Positions 20,657 to 30,128 of a DNA stretch of 46,752 nucleotides are shown here, in pieces. Under the pieces are notes generated by a model. That model did not search any database. It worked only from the letters and a program-made list of their open reading frames with translations, and was not told where the DNA came from. A program made the translations under genes and the position numbers. How positions within the stretch are numbered: position 1 is the stretch's first letter; every line of letters starts with the position of its first letter. The stretch is from a virus, in IMG/VR virus record IMGVR_UViG_3300030333_006847, positions 1-46,752 of that record; one strand, given 5' to 3'.

Positions 20657-21424
20657 TTATTTTAATCTTTTAGTAATTGTTTTATGAACTTCCATTCCTT
20701 CATCGGTTTTAAACCAAGCCGCTAATGCAGAATATGGATTTTCATCAAACGGGACAGTCATGATTTTTCTACCATTACTTGCCCACATAATATTTCGTTG
20801 ATCTCCAGAAATTTTAAGTAATCCAGCTTCAACAGCTTTTATACCAATATTTCTTAACTCAACATTATCATCCTGAACTAATTCTAAGAATAATTGAGGA
20901 TTTTTTCTAGCCATAAGTAAAATATCTCTTTTTATTTCTTTAGAGGTCAATTTACTTACACCACTTCCGTCTTCAACTCTTAGTATAGCTTCAGCATGTT
21001 CTATATCTAATTGTTTTGCTACATTTAAAGCTTCAATTTCCATTTCCATCCAAGCTAATTGATTAGTAGCTTTCTTAACTGAATCTCTCATCATGATCGT
21101 GTTATTGATCATCATTGGATGATAATGTAAAAATAATTGAAGATTTTCTTTACTTTTAGGTACATTTAAAACACCATTTCTAAAAACAATATGTCCCATT
21201 GTAGCTGTACCTTCTTGTTCATCTAAAAAAGGAGATGGCATATTTGTTGCGTATCTCAGTTCTCTATTATACCCTAATTCTTCATCAAACCATAATAAAG
21301 GCGCTCTTTTAGAATGCCTTGCTCTAATAGTATAAACCAAAGGTTCTCTATCGTTAGCTAGATAGTACTCTCTATCTTTTCTTTCCCAATCTTTGGGTTT
21401 TGTTATTTCTATTTTTTTTGCCAT
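20657..21424 (-). CDS. Conserved virion-associated protein of unknown function
   Basis: A 255-aa protein in the capsid-to-neck interval. The N-terminal half is rich in Arg, Tyr and Trp (KPKDWERKDREYYLANDREPLVYTIRARHSKRAP). The rest is helical with a segment HYHPMMINNTIMMRDSVKKATNQLAWMEMEIEAL. No catalytic motif is evident. It is separated from the capsid gene by a terminator-like TTCG hairpin, so it is probably expressed less than the capsid. A head-completion or assembly role is possible but not shown by sequence. Confidence 0.55.
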   Translation of the reverse strand: MAKKIEITKPKDWERKDREYYLANDREPLVYTIRARHSKRAPLLWFDEELGYNRELRYATNMPSPFLDEQEGTATMGHIVFRNGVLNVPKSKENLQLFLHYHPMMINNTIMMRDSVKKATNQLAWMEMEIEALNVAKQLDIEHAEAILRVEDGSGVSKLTSKEIKRDILLMARKNPQLFLELVQDDNVELRNIGIKAVEAGLLKISGDQRNIMWASNGRKIMTVPFDENPYSALAAWFKTDEGMEVHKTITKRLK

Positions 21425-21454
21425 AATATAATATAATTAAAAAGTTAATAAATA

Positions 21455-21486
21455 AAGGTGTAGGGTACCGAAGTACCCTTTACCTT
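21455..21486 (-). terminator. TTCG-tetraloop hairpin after the capsid gene (partial terminator or mRNA stabiliser)
   Basis: The two 14-nt arms (21455-21468 and 21473-21486) are complementary except for one G-T wobble and one mismatch. On the leftward transcript the loop is TTCG closed by C and G, the very stable UUCG type. The 3' side continues into T-rich TTTATTTATT. It begins 16 nt past the end of the major capsid gene. This fits an intrinsic or partial terminator that raises capsid mRNA over downstream genes. Confidence 0.75.
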
Positions 21487-21502
21487 TAATTTTTATTGCT
21501 AC

Positions 21503-22939
21503 TTACGCAGTTTCTTTGAATAATACAAAGTTGTTAGCAGCTTGAACACATAAACATCTTTCTGACAAGAAGTTTACAGTCATTTCATCCGCATCAGATG
21601 TATAGTTTCCACCAACAGATCCAGTGATCCATGATTTCATCTTTCTATCATCAGCTTCAGAAGCTCTATATCTAACGTGTAAGAATGGTCTAGATATGTT
21701 TTTACCCATACTTTGATCATATACAGTAGAAGTACCTGCTGGTACTAATACACCTTCTACGTCAGCTACTAAGCCTCTAGTTGTTGAATCGTTCATATAT
21801 TTCCAATCAGTTTTATAGAAATCATAAGAACCTCTTCTGAAACCAGAGAAACCTAAATTAAGAGCCATACTCTCTTCGTTATCGAATAAACCATAAGAAG
21901 CTCCGTTGTTGTAACCAGCGTTTAACTGACCTAACATACCATCGATAGATAAAGAAAGATCTCTTGAACAGAAAATCATATTTTCTTCAATAGAACCTTG
22001 CTTGTCTAATTCTTTAAGAATGTTATCAAATTCAACTAAACCTGCTAAGTTAGCAGCGTCAAAGTCTTGATCGTTATAAACGATACCTCTTGATTCCACA
22101 GCAGCGAAAAGACCTTCAGATCCAGAAATACCAGCTGCATCAATAGTTGATGTACCAGATACTACTTTCTCAGCTTCAATCATTGCCATTTCTAATTGAT
22201 CTTCAAATCTAATTCTTGCTTCATGCTCAGATTTTAAGTACCATAAGTACCCGTCACCACCATCTTCAGTAGTAACTTCAACCCAACCAATTTGAGCAGT
22301 ATCAGAACCATTAATGCTATATCTATCTCTTAGAATAATAGGCTTATTGCTATAAGATTGAAATTTAGCGTCAAGAGATCCTGATAGATCTTTTGATCCT
22401 TTTTTGTATTCAGAACCATATACAAACACTTTAAGATCTGTATCATCGTTAGCCATACCTAAGCTAGTTAAATCACCCTTAGTATATGGATCACAAACAA
22501 CAGTTGTGTTAATAACATTACTTACGTAACACTTTAAAGTTTTGTAATCGTGAGCAAGTACTACAGTATCCCCAATCTTTAAATTGTGATTTGGATTGTC
22601 AGCAGTTGAAGCTCCAAATGTTCCAGTTGGGAAAGATATTTTACATTCAGCACTTTCGTCAAGCATAGTAACGCCTTCATATGCAACATGTATTCTTCCC
22701 TGTTCAGACCATACGACTTCATCAGAAGCCATAGGCATTTCAGCACCTACCAATGAAAGGAAGCCTGATACAGTACGATTACCATATCTTTCAACTTCTT
22801 TTTCATAAATTTCCGGTAAGAACTGCTTTGCAAAAGTTTCACCTGAACCTGCGAAACTTAAGTAATTGTCTCCAAATAACCCTTTAACAGGTCTAGGAGT
22901 TAGGTGCGCTAATTCGGCACCTGTTCCAGCTAATGCCAT
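21503..22939 (-). CDS. Major capsid protein
   Basis: A 478-aa protein, within the usual size of HK97-fold capsids, positioned after the portal and scaffold-like genes. The N-terminus (MALAGTGAELAHLTPRPVKGLFGDNYLSF) and the central segments DLSLSIDGMLGQLN and SYDFYKTDWKYMN resemble capsid proteins of marine Bacteroidota phages, distantly crAss-like, as I recall them. The predicted fold is mixed alpha/beta with no signal or membrane segment. Thr/Gly/Asp-rich segments are compatible with surface loops. A strong hairpin follows the gene. The start is an ATG in an AT-only leader. Capsid assignment rests on order, size and remembered similarity. Confidence 0.8.
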   Translation of the reverse strand: MALAGTGAELAHLTPRPVKGLFGDNYLSFAGSGETFAKQFLPEIYEKEVERYGNRTVSGFLSLVGAEMPMASDEVVWSEQGRIHVAYEGVTMLDESAECKISFPTGTFGASTADNPNHNLKIGDTVVLAHDYKTLKCYVSNVINTTVVCDPYTKGDLTSLGMANDDTDLKVFVYGSEYKKGSKDLSGSLDAKFQSYSNKPIILRDRYSINGSDTAQIGWVEVTTEDGGDGYLWYLKSEHEARIRFEDQLEMAMIEAEKVVSGTSTIDAAGISGSEGLFAAVESRGIVYNDQDFDAANLAGLVEFDNILKELDKQGSIEENMIFCSRDLSLSIDGMLGQLNAGYNNGASYGLFDNEESMALNLGFSGFRRGSYDFYKTDWKYMNDSTTRGLVADVEGVLVPAGTSTVYDQSMGKNISRPFLHVRYRASEADDRKMKSWITGSVGGNYTSDADEMTVNFLSERCLCVQAANNFVLFKETA

Positions 22940-22964
22940 AATTTTTAAATTTTAAATGTTTAAC

Positions 22965-24152
22965 TTATTTTCTAATTTTAATTTTAAAATCAGAAGAAGT
23001 ATCTCCAGGAATTGCTCTTACTTTTATTCCACTAGCCATAGCATTTGGATGAGTTTTACGTGGTTCCATACTAACGTTTTTAGATTTTGCCACGCTATCT
23101 TTTATCGCATCTGCTCTGCCTTGCTCATAAAAGTGTTGAGCTACAGCATCAGGATTCATAGCTGTAAATAAAGATTTGTGATAACCTTTTGGATCCATTA
23201 ATCTACTTTGCTTATCTAAAAATTTAGCAGTAAAGTTATTAATATCACTTTGAGCATCCTTAGTCTTATTCACATCTCTAACATTGAAACGAAATTTTTT
23301 ATCTCCAACTTCATATTCAAAACCTTTGAAATCTTTATTAAAAAAGTTGTCTGTTTTTGATAAAAAGACGTCTCTTTGTTCCTTTTCTGTTTTCTCGGCT
23401 ACTTCCGATTCTTGTTTATATCTATTAAAAAATTCAATCGCTTGTTGTTGTTCAGGGGCTAACTTAGCACCGCTCTTGATTTCCTCATAGTATTTAGACT
23501 TTAACCCGTCTAAGTGGTTCTTGGCTGCAGCAACTTGCTCCTTTAAAGCCAATTTTTTTCTACGAACATCTCTTTCTTCGTCAACTTCTTCGTCAACTGA
23601 AAATCGATCTTCCATCATAAAACTAATTTCATCATCAGTAAGATGAGGTTTAGTTTGTTTGTAATATTCTCTTAGTAGTTGATTATCATCATAACTACCA
23701 TAGTCTTGATTTAATTTAACATAATCCTCAAGACTTCCACCAGTATCATTCATAAAGTCCATAACTTTTTGAATATTCTCTGGTAATTCCCTACCAGTTG
23801 TTTCCGCTTCTTTTACAGCTTCTACAACTTCTTCTTCTGTTGGTTGTTCTTCTACTTTTTCTTCCTCATCAGTTATTTCTTCTAAAACTGGTGTATCAGT
23901 TTCTTCTTTAACTTCTTCCTCTTTAACCTCTTCTTTAATTTCCTCAACAACCTCTTCTTTGGTTTCTTCAACAGGCTTTTCAGGAGTTTCTTCTTTAACT
24001 TCTTCTTTAGCTTTTGTTAAATCAACCTTTGCAGGTTCTTCGTCCTTTACTAATTTTTTAGGACGTTTTTTTACTTTAAGAGGTTTATCTACAACCTCTT
24101 CTTGTTTTACTTCGGGTTGTTCTACAACCTCTTCTTTTTTAGTTTTTGCCAT
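22965..24152 (-). CDS. Scaffold-like capsid assembly protein
   Basis: A 395-aa protein. Residues about 1-115 are an extremely acidic low-complexity Lys/Glu/Val stretch (KEEVVEQPEVKQEEVV and similar). The middle (about 160-270) is charged and helical, consistent with coiled coil. The C-terminal part contains a conserved-looking HPNAMASGIKVRAIPGD segment and a basic end (FKIKIRK). An acidic helical protein with a basic C-terminus between portal and major capsid is the typical form of a scaffolding protein, whose basic end docks on capsid subunits. The assignment is by composition and position. Confidence 0.65.
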   Translation of the reverse strand: MAKTKKEEVVEQPEVKQEEVVDKPLKVKKRPKKLVKDEEPAKVDLTKAKEEVKEETPEKPVEETKEEVVEEIKEEVKEEEVKEETDTPVLEEITDEEEKVEEQPTEEEVVEAVKEAETTGRELPENIQKVMDFMNDTGGSLEDYVKLNQDYGSYDDNQLLREYYKQTKPHLTDDEISFMMEDRFSVDEEVDEERDVRRKKLALKEQVAAAKNHLDGLKSKYYEEIKSGAKLAPEQQQAIEFFNRYKQESEVAEKTEKEQRDVFLSKTDNFFNKDFKGFEYEVGDKKFRFNVRDVNKTKDAQSDINNFTAKFLDKQSRLMDPKGYHKSLFTAMNPDAVAQHFYEQGRADAIKDSVAKSKNVSMEPRKTHPNAMASGIKVRAIPGDTSSDFKIKIRK

Positions 24153-24180
24153 AATATAATATTATAAAATTATTAAACAA

Positions 24181-26610
24181 TTATTTTGGTTCAAATCTAT
24201 TCAAACCAAATCCTCCACCCATCACATCATTTCCTGATGATTCAAATTTTTTAGGTGGTAAATCTTTATTCTTTTGATCAATAAGTTCAGATTGTTGACT
24301 AGCTTGTATTCTAGTTCTCTCATCCTTACGATCTTCTTTCATGTTCTCTTTTTGATTACTCGCATCTAATTCCATTCGTTTTAATCTCATATTTAATTCA
24401 AACTCATGGTTCATTAAATCTTTTTTCAATGCAGCTTCATTATTTTGACTTTGTCTTTCAAAATTAGCTTTAGCTTCTTCTAGCATAACTTGTGATTCGG
24501 TTATAGCTTGACTTTTTTGTACCTCAGCTTGAGCTGCTGCTTGCTGTGCCTGAGCATTAGCTTGAGATTGAGCCTGCATATTCTCTTGTTGTATTCTTTG
24601 ATCTTCTTCAGTTTTCTTTTTACGTCTTATCTTAAGAAGTTGATTTGCTAATTTAACATTCTTTATATCTCTAATATCAATTGCATCATCTAAGTTTATA
24701 TTTTCTTTTGACAATGCTATTTGAATATTTTGTTCTAAAAGTTGTTTTTCTTCTTCATCTGGTGCTAACTCTATAAATATACCAAAATCATATAAATGTA
24801 ATTCTGTTAATTCTTCTAATGTACCAACATTGTGAGCACCAATCTTTTGTATAAATGCTTCTTTAGCTGGTGAATACTCTATAATATCAGATATTCTTAA
24901 CGATAAACATTCACATAATTCAGCAGTTAAAAATAATCCAGATTGTAATATATGTCTTGTAGCTGTATTACTATTTGCTGCGGCTAACTTCTGAACACCA
25001 ACTAAAGCTTTAGGATCTGGTGTTGCAGCATCTCTCGCTTCATTTAAACCAGTTACATCTCTTATCATTTGTAGATAATAGTTATAAGTATTAATTAAAC
25101 TTTGTAACTTTTGACTACCAGCACTTGATTGTATTTCTTGAATAGGTACTTTACCCGGATTCATATCACCCTCCTGTGTCATTGATCTACCTATAATACT
25201 ACCAGTTTGGAAGAACATGTTTAATGCTTCTTGTGGATTATAATTTGTACCATTACCCAAATCTATTTCTGCTAATCCATCTGCATCTAAATATACACCA
25301 TCAGGTACCATTCTAGCCATTACCTGTTGAAGTTTTAAATGGGTAATTTGAATCATATCAGCAAAACTAGTTATTCTTTTTACTATTGATTCTATATTAC
25401 CTTGATACATTCTTGGTGCAACTATAGAGTAATTCATTTTTACTTTAGTGTGATCACTTTTAGGCCTCATCATATTTTTAGCCATTTCCCACTTAAGCAT
25501 TTTATCTTGACCTAATATTTTAGCGCCTTCATATAAAACCTCTAAAGATCTTTCAACTTTTTCAAACTTATCATTTAATACATCTCCAGGAGGATTAAAT
25601 TGATCAGACTTAACAACAACTCTAGATCCACCAGTTGCAGTTTGTTTTACTTTATAAACCTCATTCATATAAGTTTTATAATTAAAATATAAAACTTGTA
25701 TTTGATTTCTATCAACTTTATCAGTTTTACCTGTCTTAAAAGCGTGTACTCCAGCTTTTTTATTTAAACCTTGATTGGATATTTCTATCAATTCAGATTC
25801 TGTTAAATCTGGAAATTGCTTTTTTAATTCATTTATAGGAATAGTTTTTACCTCGCCAATATAATATATGTCATCAAAATAAGGTGATTCTGTATGAGAA
25901 TAAACTAAATTAGCAGGATCAACATATTCAATCTTTACTCCTTCAGATTGAGTAAACGTGTTTTTAATAGCACCTATACCTAATACTGTTAAATCATAAT
26001 AAACTCTTTTTTTAATTAATTCATATCTATTACCTTCTAGTAAAACATTAATAGCTTGTTCTTCAGCTAGTTCAACGTTTTGTTTATATGTTAATTGCAT
26101 GTGTAATTGCAATTCTTCTTTTGTTTCAGGTAATTCTTCATTAGGAACACTACTTAATTCTATATTAAGATTATCTCTAACAAAGGTTGTAATTTCTTGA
26201 GTTCTCATTTCATTAAGAACTTTTTGTAAGTATTTACTCCTTTTTTCAATACCATGTGGATCTTGAGAGTATGCTTTTATATCATAAGTTCTCTCAGCCA
26301 TACCATTAACAACTATATCTACAAATTTAGGTATAATAGGTACTGGTTTCCAATCTAAATTTAAGTAAGATAAATCACCATTAATAGATAATTCATCTTT
26401 ATATTTTTGTATACTTTGCTCTCCACGAGCATATAATCTTAATTTATGAAATTGATTTGTGTTATTGTAATATCTATTACTACCACCATCACGGTCAAAC
26501 CACTCTGCCTCAATAGCTTTACCTACATCAAGCCCATACTCTTTGCTTAATTTTTCAATATCGCTAACGACTTGACTTGGAAAATTACCTTTAATAACTG
26601 ATTCAGCCAT
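24181..26610 (-). CDS. Portal protein
   Basis: An 809-aa protein encoded 1 nt after the large terminase gene, where portals usually lie. The N-terminal segment YARGEQSIQKYKDELS... followed by WKPVPIIPKFVDIVVNGM is characteristic of large portal proteins of Bacteroidota phages. The central part has membrane-free alpha/beta segments (VDPANLVYSHTESPYFDDIYYIGEV). Residues about 660-780 form a long Gln/Ala/Glu-rich helix, probably the barrel or coiled-coil region. The length is larger than that of many podovirus portals (500-700 aa) but similar to that of crAss-like portals. It forms the dodecameric DNA channel at the capsid vertex. Confidence 0.8.
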   Translation of the reverse strand: MAESVIKGNFPSQVVSDIEKLSKEYGLDVGKAIEAEWFDRDGGSNRYYNNTNQFHKLRLYARGEQSIQKYKDELSINGDLSYLNLDWKPVPIIPKFVDIVVNGMAERTYDIKAYSQDPHGIEKRSKYLQKVLNEMRTQEITTFVRDNLNIELSSVPNEELPETKEELQLHMQLTYKQNVELAEEQAINVLLEGNRYELIKKRVYYDLTVLGIGAIKNTFTQSEGVKIEYVDPANLVYSHTESPYFDDIYYIGEVKTIPINELKKQFPDLTESELIEISNQGLNKKAGVHAFKTGKTDKVDRNQIQVLYFNYKTYMNEVYKVKQTATGGSRVVVKSDQFNPPGDVLNDKFEKVERSLEVLYEGAKILGQDKMLKWEMAKNMMRPKSDHTKVKMNYSIVAPRMYQGNIESIVKRITSFADMIQITHLKLQQVMARMVPDGVYLDADGLAEIDLGNGTNYNPQEALNMFFQTGSIIGRSMTQEGDMNPGKVPIQEIQSSAGSQKLQSLINTYNYYLQMIRDVTGLNEARDAATPDPKALVGVQKLAAANSNTATRHILQSGLFLTAELCECLSLRISDIIEYSPAKEAFIQKIGAHNVGTLEELTELHLYDFGIFIELAPDEEEKQLLEQNIQIALSKENINLDDAIDIRDIKNVKLANQLLKIRRKKKTEEDQRIQQENMQAQSQANAQAQQAAAQAEVQKSQAITESQVMLEEAKANFERQSQNNEAALKKDLMNHEFELNMRLKRMELDASNQKENMKEDRKDERTRIQASQQSELIDQKNKDLPPKKFESSGNDVMGGGFGLNRFEPK

Positions 26611-26611
26611 A

Positions 26612-28828
26612 TTATACTTTTATTAATTTTGATTGCATACCTTTCTGTTTATATCTAGCTATGCTTATATTTAGTTTTTCTTTTTGTACTTTTGCGTTTG
26701 GAGCATATAAATGTCTATTACATGCCATAACTGCTAAACCTGAACTAATAGTAGCATCAAACTTTGTTCTATTATTAATATCAAATTTAGCCCAATCATT
26801 TAGTGTTCTATTAAAATACATATTTCCATGGGATCCATCTTGCTTCATTCCAACATGATCTTGAATATACATTTCAATAGCTGCAGCGTGTGCTTGTTTT
26901 ATATCTTCACTTGAGTTTGGTATTCCACCAATTTCCTTTTCAGTTGTAGAAAGTTTATTCCAAACCTTATCAGGTCTATTCATTGAATAACTTCTATAAC
27001 CTCTCCTTCTTAAATAATATAATAATCTAGGTTTATTATTTTCACATAATAAAGGCATTCCATAAAATACTAATGCCATTAAAACATCTTCAAAAAATAT
27101 TTCAGCTGTTTGTGGTCTAGCTACATATTCTAAAAAGAATTGACTAGATGGAGCATTTTCCATACTAAACTTTGTTAAACCATGTAAAGAACCTTTTGAT
27201 CCTTGTCCATCAACAGTACCTGATATATCATAACTATCACACCCAAAAGCACCTATATGTTCATTAGCGGGATATTTTCTTCCATTTTTAACAAAATAAT
27301 TATTTTGCAAATGTACTTCTGGTACCCAACTAATTTTAAATCTACCCTTTGCGTCAGGATAGAATATAACTCTCGTATCTTTTATGCCATTAAACCATTG
27401 GAAATTTCCAGTAGTTATTTGACTTATATTAGCAACCTCTTCATTAAAATCTATTTGCTCGTATATTTTTGCTAAATTAAATATACTATTTTGAGTTTCA
27501 TCTCTAAAGGCGTGTTCTTCAGTTCTTGGAAATTGTCTATAAAATTCGTTTAAAGCGTCTCCATCATGTTTTAAACCTTCTACCTCGTTATTCCAATGTT
27601 CAATAATTCCTATATCTATATAATCTCCAAATGGACCTTTAACTTCTTGTTCTGGTGTATCAAATACAGGTAATCCATAAGAATCAATGAATCCCTCGTA
27701 GTTCCATTCCATAGGTATGAACAAACTATATAATCCTGAGCTAGTCTGTCCATTGCGGTTTCTTTTTGTAACATCTGAATCTTTATAAAGTTTCTTAAAA
27801 TTATCTCCTCCTTTATCTAAAGCGTTAGATGTACTTCCCATCATACATTTACCTATAATTCTACTACCTAATCTTAATGTGGTTTTTGTTACTCTCCAGT
27901 TATTTAAAATATTATTAGGTCTTTCCCATTTCCCACTTTCATCATGTGCTAATAGTTTTAATTTTTCACCATCATAACTATTATCACCAGTATTTTTCCA
28001 ATCAATAGTTGTATCTAATCCTTGTAGTTCTTCTTGTTGATCAGTTATTTGTATATTTCTTCTAGTTAATTTACTAGCTGGTACTCTATAAGCTAATTCT
28101 GTTTTAGGTCGATCCATACCATCTTGAATCGGTTTAAAGAAAAACGGATAATTAACTGATATAGGTACAACCTTGTCAGTAAACATTTTTTTAGCATCTG
28201 GTCCAGTTTTAGATAATATACCAAATCTTGAATCACTAGATATTGTAGCCATATTAACTAGCTCTCCAGAAGCCATAAAAGAAAATCCAGAACGTCTATT
28301 TTTTAAATAACACATTCCGTAACATCTTTGATCTGCTTTACAACCTTCCCAAAATAAATAGAATAATCTATTAGCTTCTCTAAAATCTGGGTGACCAACA
28401 TCAATTTTTGACCACTGAAGATACATATAATGTGTACCTGTTATATATGTCGGTATTCCTTTATTATAATACCAAAAACCTTCATCTCTTCTTTTAAACT
28501 CTTCTTCTATATAATCTATATATTGATTTTTAAAATCCTCTGGATACTCTTTCCAATCAAATATAGTTTTAATTCTTTGTAATGCTTTAGGTTGTTCAGT
28601 TACCTCCCATTTGTCACTGTCAAACTTGTGTATTTTTTTTGGTGCTGGAGGTAGAGCTATTTGAAAGTTTTGAATTTCGTATATCTCACCTATTTGACCA
28701 GTTTTACTTATAACAACTAAATCATGTTCTTTGTTGTAACCATATTTCCATTTTTTAGACTTATTAAGTCTTTTAATGGTGTTTATTTTTATAGGTTCTA
28801 CAACCTTATATAAAGTCTGTTCGTACAT
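26612..28828 (-). CDS. terL: Terminase large subunit
   Basis: A 738-aa DNA-packaging motor ATPase/nuclease. The ATPase part shows a Walker A-like KNRRSGFSF (residues 176-184, with Ser/Phe where GKS/T is usual), a Walker B LLAHDES (292-298) with catalytic Asp/Glu, and a GSTSN coupling motif (331-335). The N-terminal GIPTYITGTHYMYLQW segment (124-139) is typical of the large terminases of Bacteroidota phages. The C-terminal RNase H-like nuclease shows acidic residues in GCDSYD (D531) and CENNK (E596). Its ATG overlaps the stop of the putative small terminase by one base (TAATG). Confidence 0.88.
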   Translation of the reverse strand: MYEQTLYKVVEPIKINTIKRLNKSKKWKYGYNKEHDLVVISKTGQIGEIYEIQNFQIALPPAPKKIHKFDSDKWEVTEQPKALQRIKTIFDWKEYPEDFKNQYIDYIEEEFKRRDEGFWYYNKGIPTYITGTHYMYLQWSKIDVGHPDFREANRLFYLFWEGCKADQRCYGMCYLKNRRSGFSFMASGELVNMATISSDSRFGILSKTGPDAKKMFTDKVVPISVNYPFFFKPIQDGMDRPKTELAYRVPASKLTRRNIQITDQQEELQGLDTTIDWKNTGDNSYDGEKLKLLAHDESGKWERPNNILNNWRVTKTTLRLGSRIIGKCMMGSTSNALDKGGDNFKKLYKDSDVTKRNRNGQTSSGLYSLFIPMEWNYEGFIDSYGLPVFDTPEQEVKGPFGDYIDIGIIEHWNNEVEGLKHDGDALNEFYRQFPRTEEHAFRDETQNSIFNLAKIYEQIDFNEEVANISQITTGNFQWFNGIKDTRVIFYPDAKGRFKISWVPEVHLQNNYFVKNGRKYPANEHIGAFGCDSYDISGTVDGQGSKGSLHGLTKFSMENAPSSQFFLEYVARPQTAEIFFEDVLMALVFYGMPLLCENNKPRLLYYLRRRGYRSYSMNRPDKVWNKLSTTEKEIGGIPNSSEDIKQAHAAAIEMYIQDHVGMKQDGSHGNMYFNRTLNDWAKFDINNRTKFDATISSGLAVMACNRHLYAPNAKVQKEKLNISIARYKQKGMQSKLIKV

Positions 28829-29100
28829 TATCTAGATCTTCTTTCAGCAAAACCTTTAAAAGTTTTTTCTTTTTTTTCTACAGGTTTTTCGTTTATTATT
28901 GCTTCTTCTTCTTGTATTTTAGTTAATATTTCAAAAGCATCAAATATAGCTAATTTCTTAGTAGCAGCTGCATTTTTTAATCTATCAGCAGATATATCAT
29001 CATCAGAATCAACAATAGGTTCTTTAGCTACTTTAATTAATTCATCTACTGCTTTCTGTCCAGCTTGGATTATATTCTTTTTCGTTTCCTTTATATTCAT
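28828..29100 (-). CDS. Putative terminase small subunit
   Basis: I chose the ATG at 29100 (MNIKETKKNIIQAG) instead of the longer form from 29148. This cuts the overlap with the upstream gene from 107 to 59 nt and matches the start of related proteins as I remember them. The 90-aa product is helical with a basic C-terminus (KGFAERRSR) and ADRLKNAAATKKLAIFDAFEIL in the centre. It lies directly before the large terminase with TAATG overlap, the classical position of the small subunit, which recognises DNA. It is smaller than typical small subunits and has no obvious helix-turn-helix, so the call is by position. Confidence 0.5.
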   Translation of the reverse strand: MNIKETKKNIIQAGQKAVDELIKVAKEPIVDSDDDISADRLKNAAATKKLAIFDAFEILTKIQEEEAIINEKPVEKKEKTFKGFAERRSR

Positions 29101-29641
29101 ATTTAATTGCAATATCTTTTGTTTGTACTCTATATAATCTTTCACCATCTATAATAAACTCGTATTCACTATTAGGTGTAAAACCTATTAAATCTCCATT
29201 TTTTAAAGACAAATTATTATCTGTATATTTTAATATACCAACCAATGGTTCTTCTTTATTTTCTAAAATAATATTATTAGAATAAATAGGTTTAACAAAA
29301 CAATAATTCTTAACAGCTTTCCACTTATTGTTTCTTTTATAAGCAAAAACCCTATCAGGTTCTAAAAAATATAAATTATCTTTTATATAGTTGAAACTAT
29401 TTTGTTCTCTACCTTTAACATCTTTCCATCTTCTAAAAACATTATGATGAACTATTATATCATCACCAGGTTTTATATCTGTTTCAAAAAACTTAGGTAT
29501 ACTAATAACAGTTGCTTCTCTACTTACGTATTGATGTTGAAAGTTATCAGTATTAACTATTAAATCTTTATCACCTATTTTTTTGATATTATTGTATCTA
29601 TCTTTTTTAGGTTTTATTATAAAATATAAAATACTATTCAT
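29042..29641 (-). CDS. GroES-like (Cpn10-fold) candidate in the packaging cluster
   Basis: A 199-aa protein. Residues about 10-75 show KPKKDRYNNIKKIGDKDLIVNT, then ATVISIPKFFETDIKPGDDIIVHH. This resembles the Cpn10 beta-barrel pattern in which a variable loop is followed by VIxIP...IKPGDxVIVHHN. The C-terminal half (YCFVKPIYSNNIILENKEEPLVGILKY...LKNGDLIGFTPNSEYEF) repeats a similar barrel-like pattern, so the protein may hold two tandem GroES-like modules. It is larger than the 85-aa groES product near groEL. The start overlaps the stop of the 73-aa gene by one base. Its role in capsid folding is inference. Confidence 0.5.
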   Translation of the reverse strand: MNSILYFIIKPKKDRYNNIKKIGDKDLIVNTDNFQHQYVSREATVISIPKFFETDIKPGDDIIVHHNVFRRWKDVKGREQNSFNYIKDNLYFLEPDRVFAYKRNNKWKAVKNYCFVKPIYSNNIILENKEEPLVGILKYTDNNLSLKNGDLIGFTPNSEYEFIIDGERLYRVQTKDIAIKYEYKGNEKEYNPSWTESSR

Positions 29642-29862
29642 TAATATTCTAGATTGTATTCAACTGCTATTGCCATGTTTTTATTAAAATCTTTCCAAGG
29701 GACTTCCTCGTTATTCTTTTTAATATAAATACTATACTTATCTTCTTCCTCAAGTATATTAGATATAACATGTCCACCATATACCTCTTGCTCTACAGCA
29801 TAGTGCATAGCTTCGTTTTTATAATCTTTACCGATACTAATTTTTCTTATTAACCTGTCCAT
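29641..29862 (-). CDS. Small conserved phage protein of unknown function
   Basis: A 73-aa soluble protein (MDRLIRKISIGKDYKNEAMHYAVEQEVYGGHVI...). It overlaps the coiled-coil gene upstream by 26 nt and the GroES-like gene downstream by 1 nt, so it is translationally coupled. I recall similar small proteins beside packaging genes in uncultured marine phages. No domain is recognised. The Ile/Tyr/Lys pattern suggests a small alpha/beta fold. Confidence 0.55.
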   Translation of the reverse strand: MDRLIRKISIGKDYKNEAMHYAVEQEVYGGHVISNILEEEDKYSIYIKKNNEEVPWKDFNKNMAIAVEYNLEY

Positions 29863-30106
29863 TTTCCATTGGTTTTAAAGATCCATCATTGATATTAACA
29901 GTAACGGTACCATATTTTTTATTTAAAGAATTTTGAACAGCATTTAAATTGATCTGCAATTCTTTTAATCTTTCGTAGGCCATATTTTTTTGTATTTCTA
30001 ATCCACCAATTTCCATTTGTAGATTATTAATACTACCAACCTTTTCCTGTAAGTTTTCTAACTCCTCTTTAGTTACTTTAGTAGGAGCACTTTTTTTATT
30101 TGCCAT
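29837..30106 (-). CDS. Small coiled-coil protein
   Basis: An 89-aa protein. Residues about 12-62 form a heptad-like helix (EELENLQEKVGSINNLQMEIGGLEIQ...ERLKELQINL), followed by a short beta-like YGTVTVNINDGSL tail. A prefoldin-like or oligomerisation module is possible. It opens the packaging subcluster after a 50-nt gap that contains a possible promoter-like element, and overlaps the next gene by 26 nt. Confidence 0.55.
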   Translation of the reverse strand: MANKKSAPTKVTKEELENLQEKVGSINNLQMEIGGLEIQKNMAYERLKELQINLNAVQNSLNKKYGTVTVNINDGSLKPMENGQVNKKN

Positions 30107-30128
30107 TTTATTAAATTTTAATTCACTT

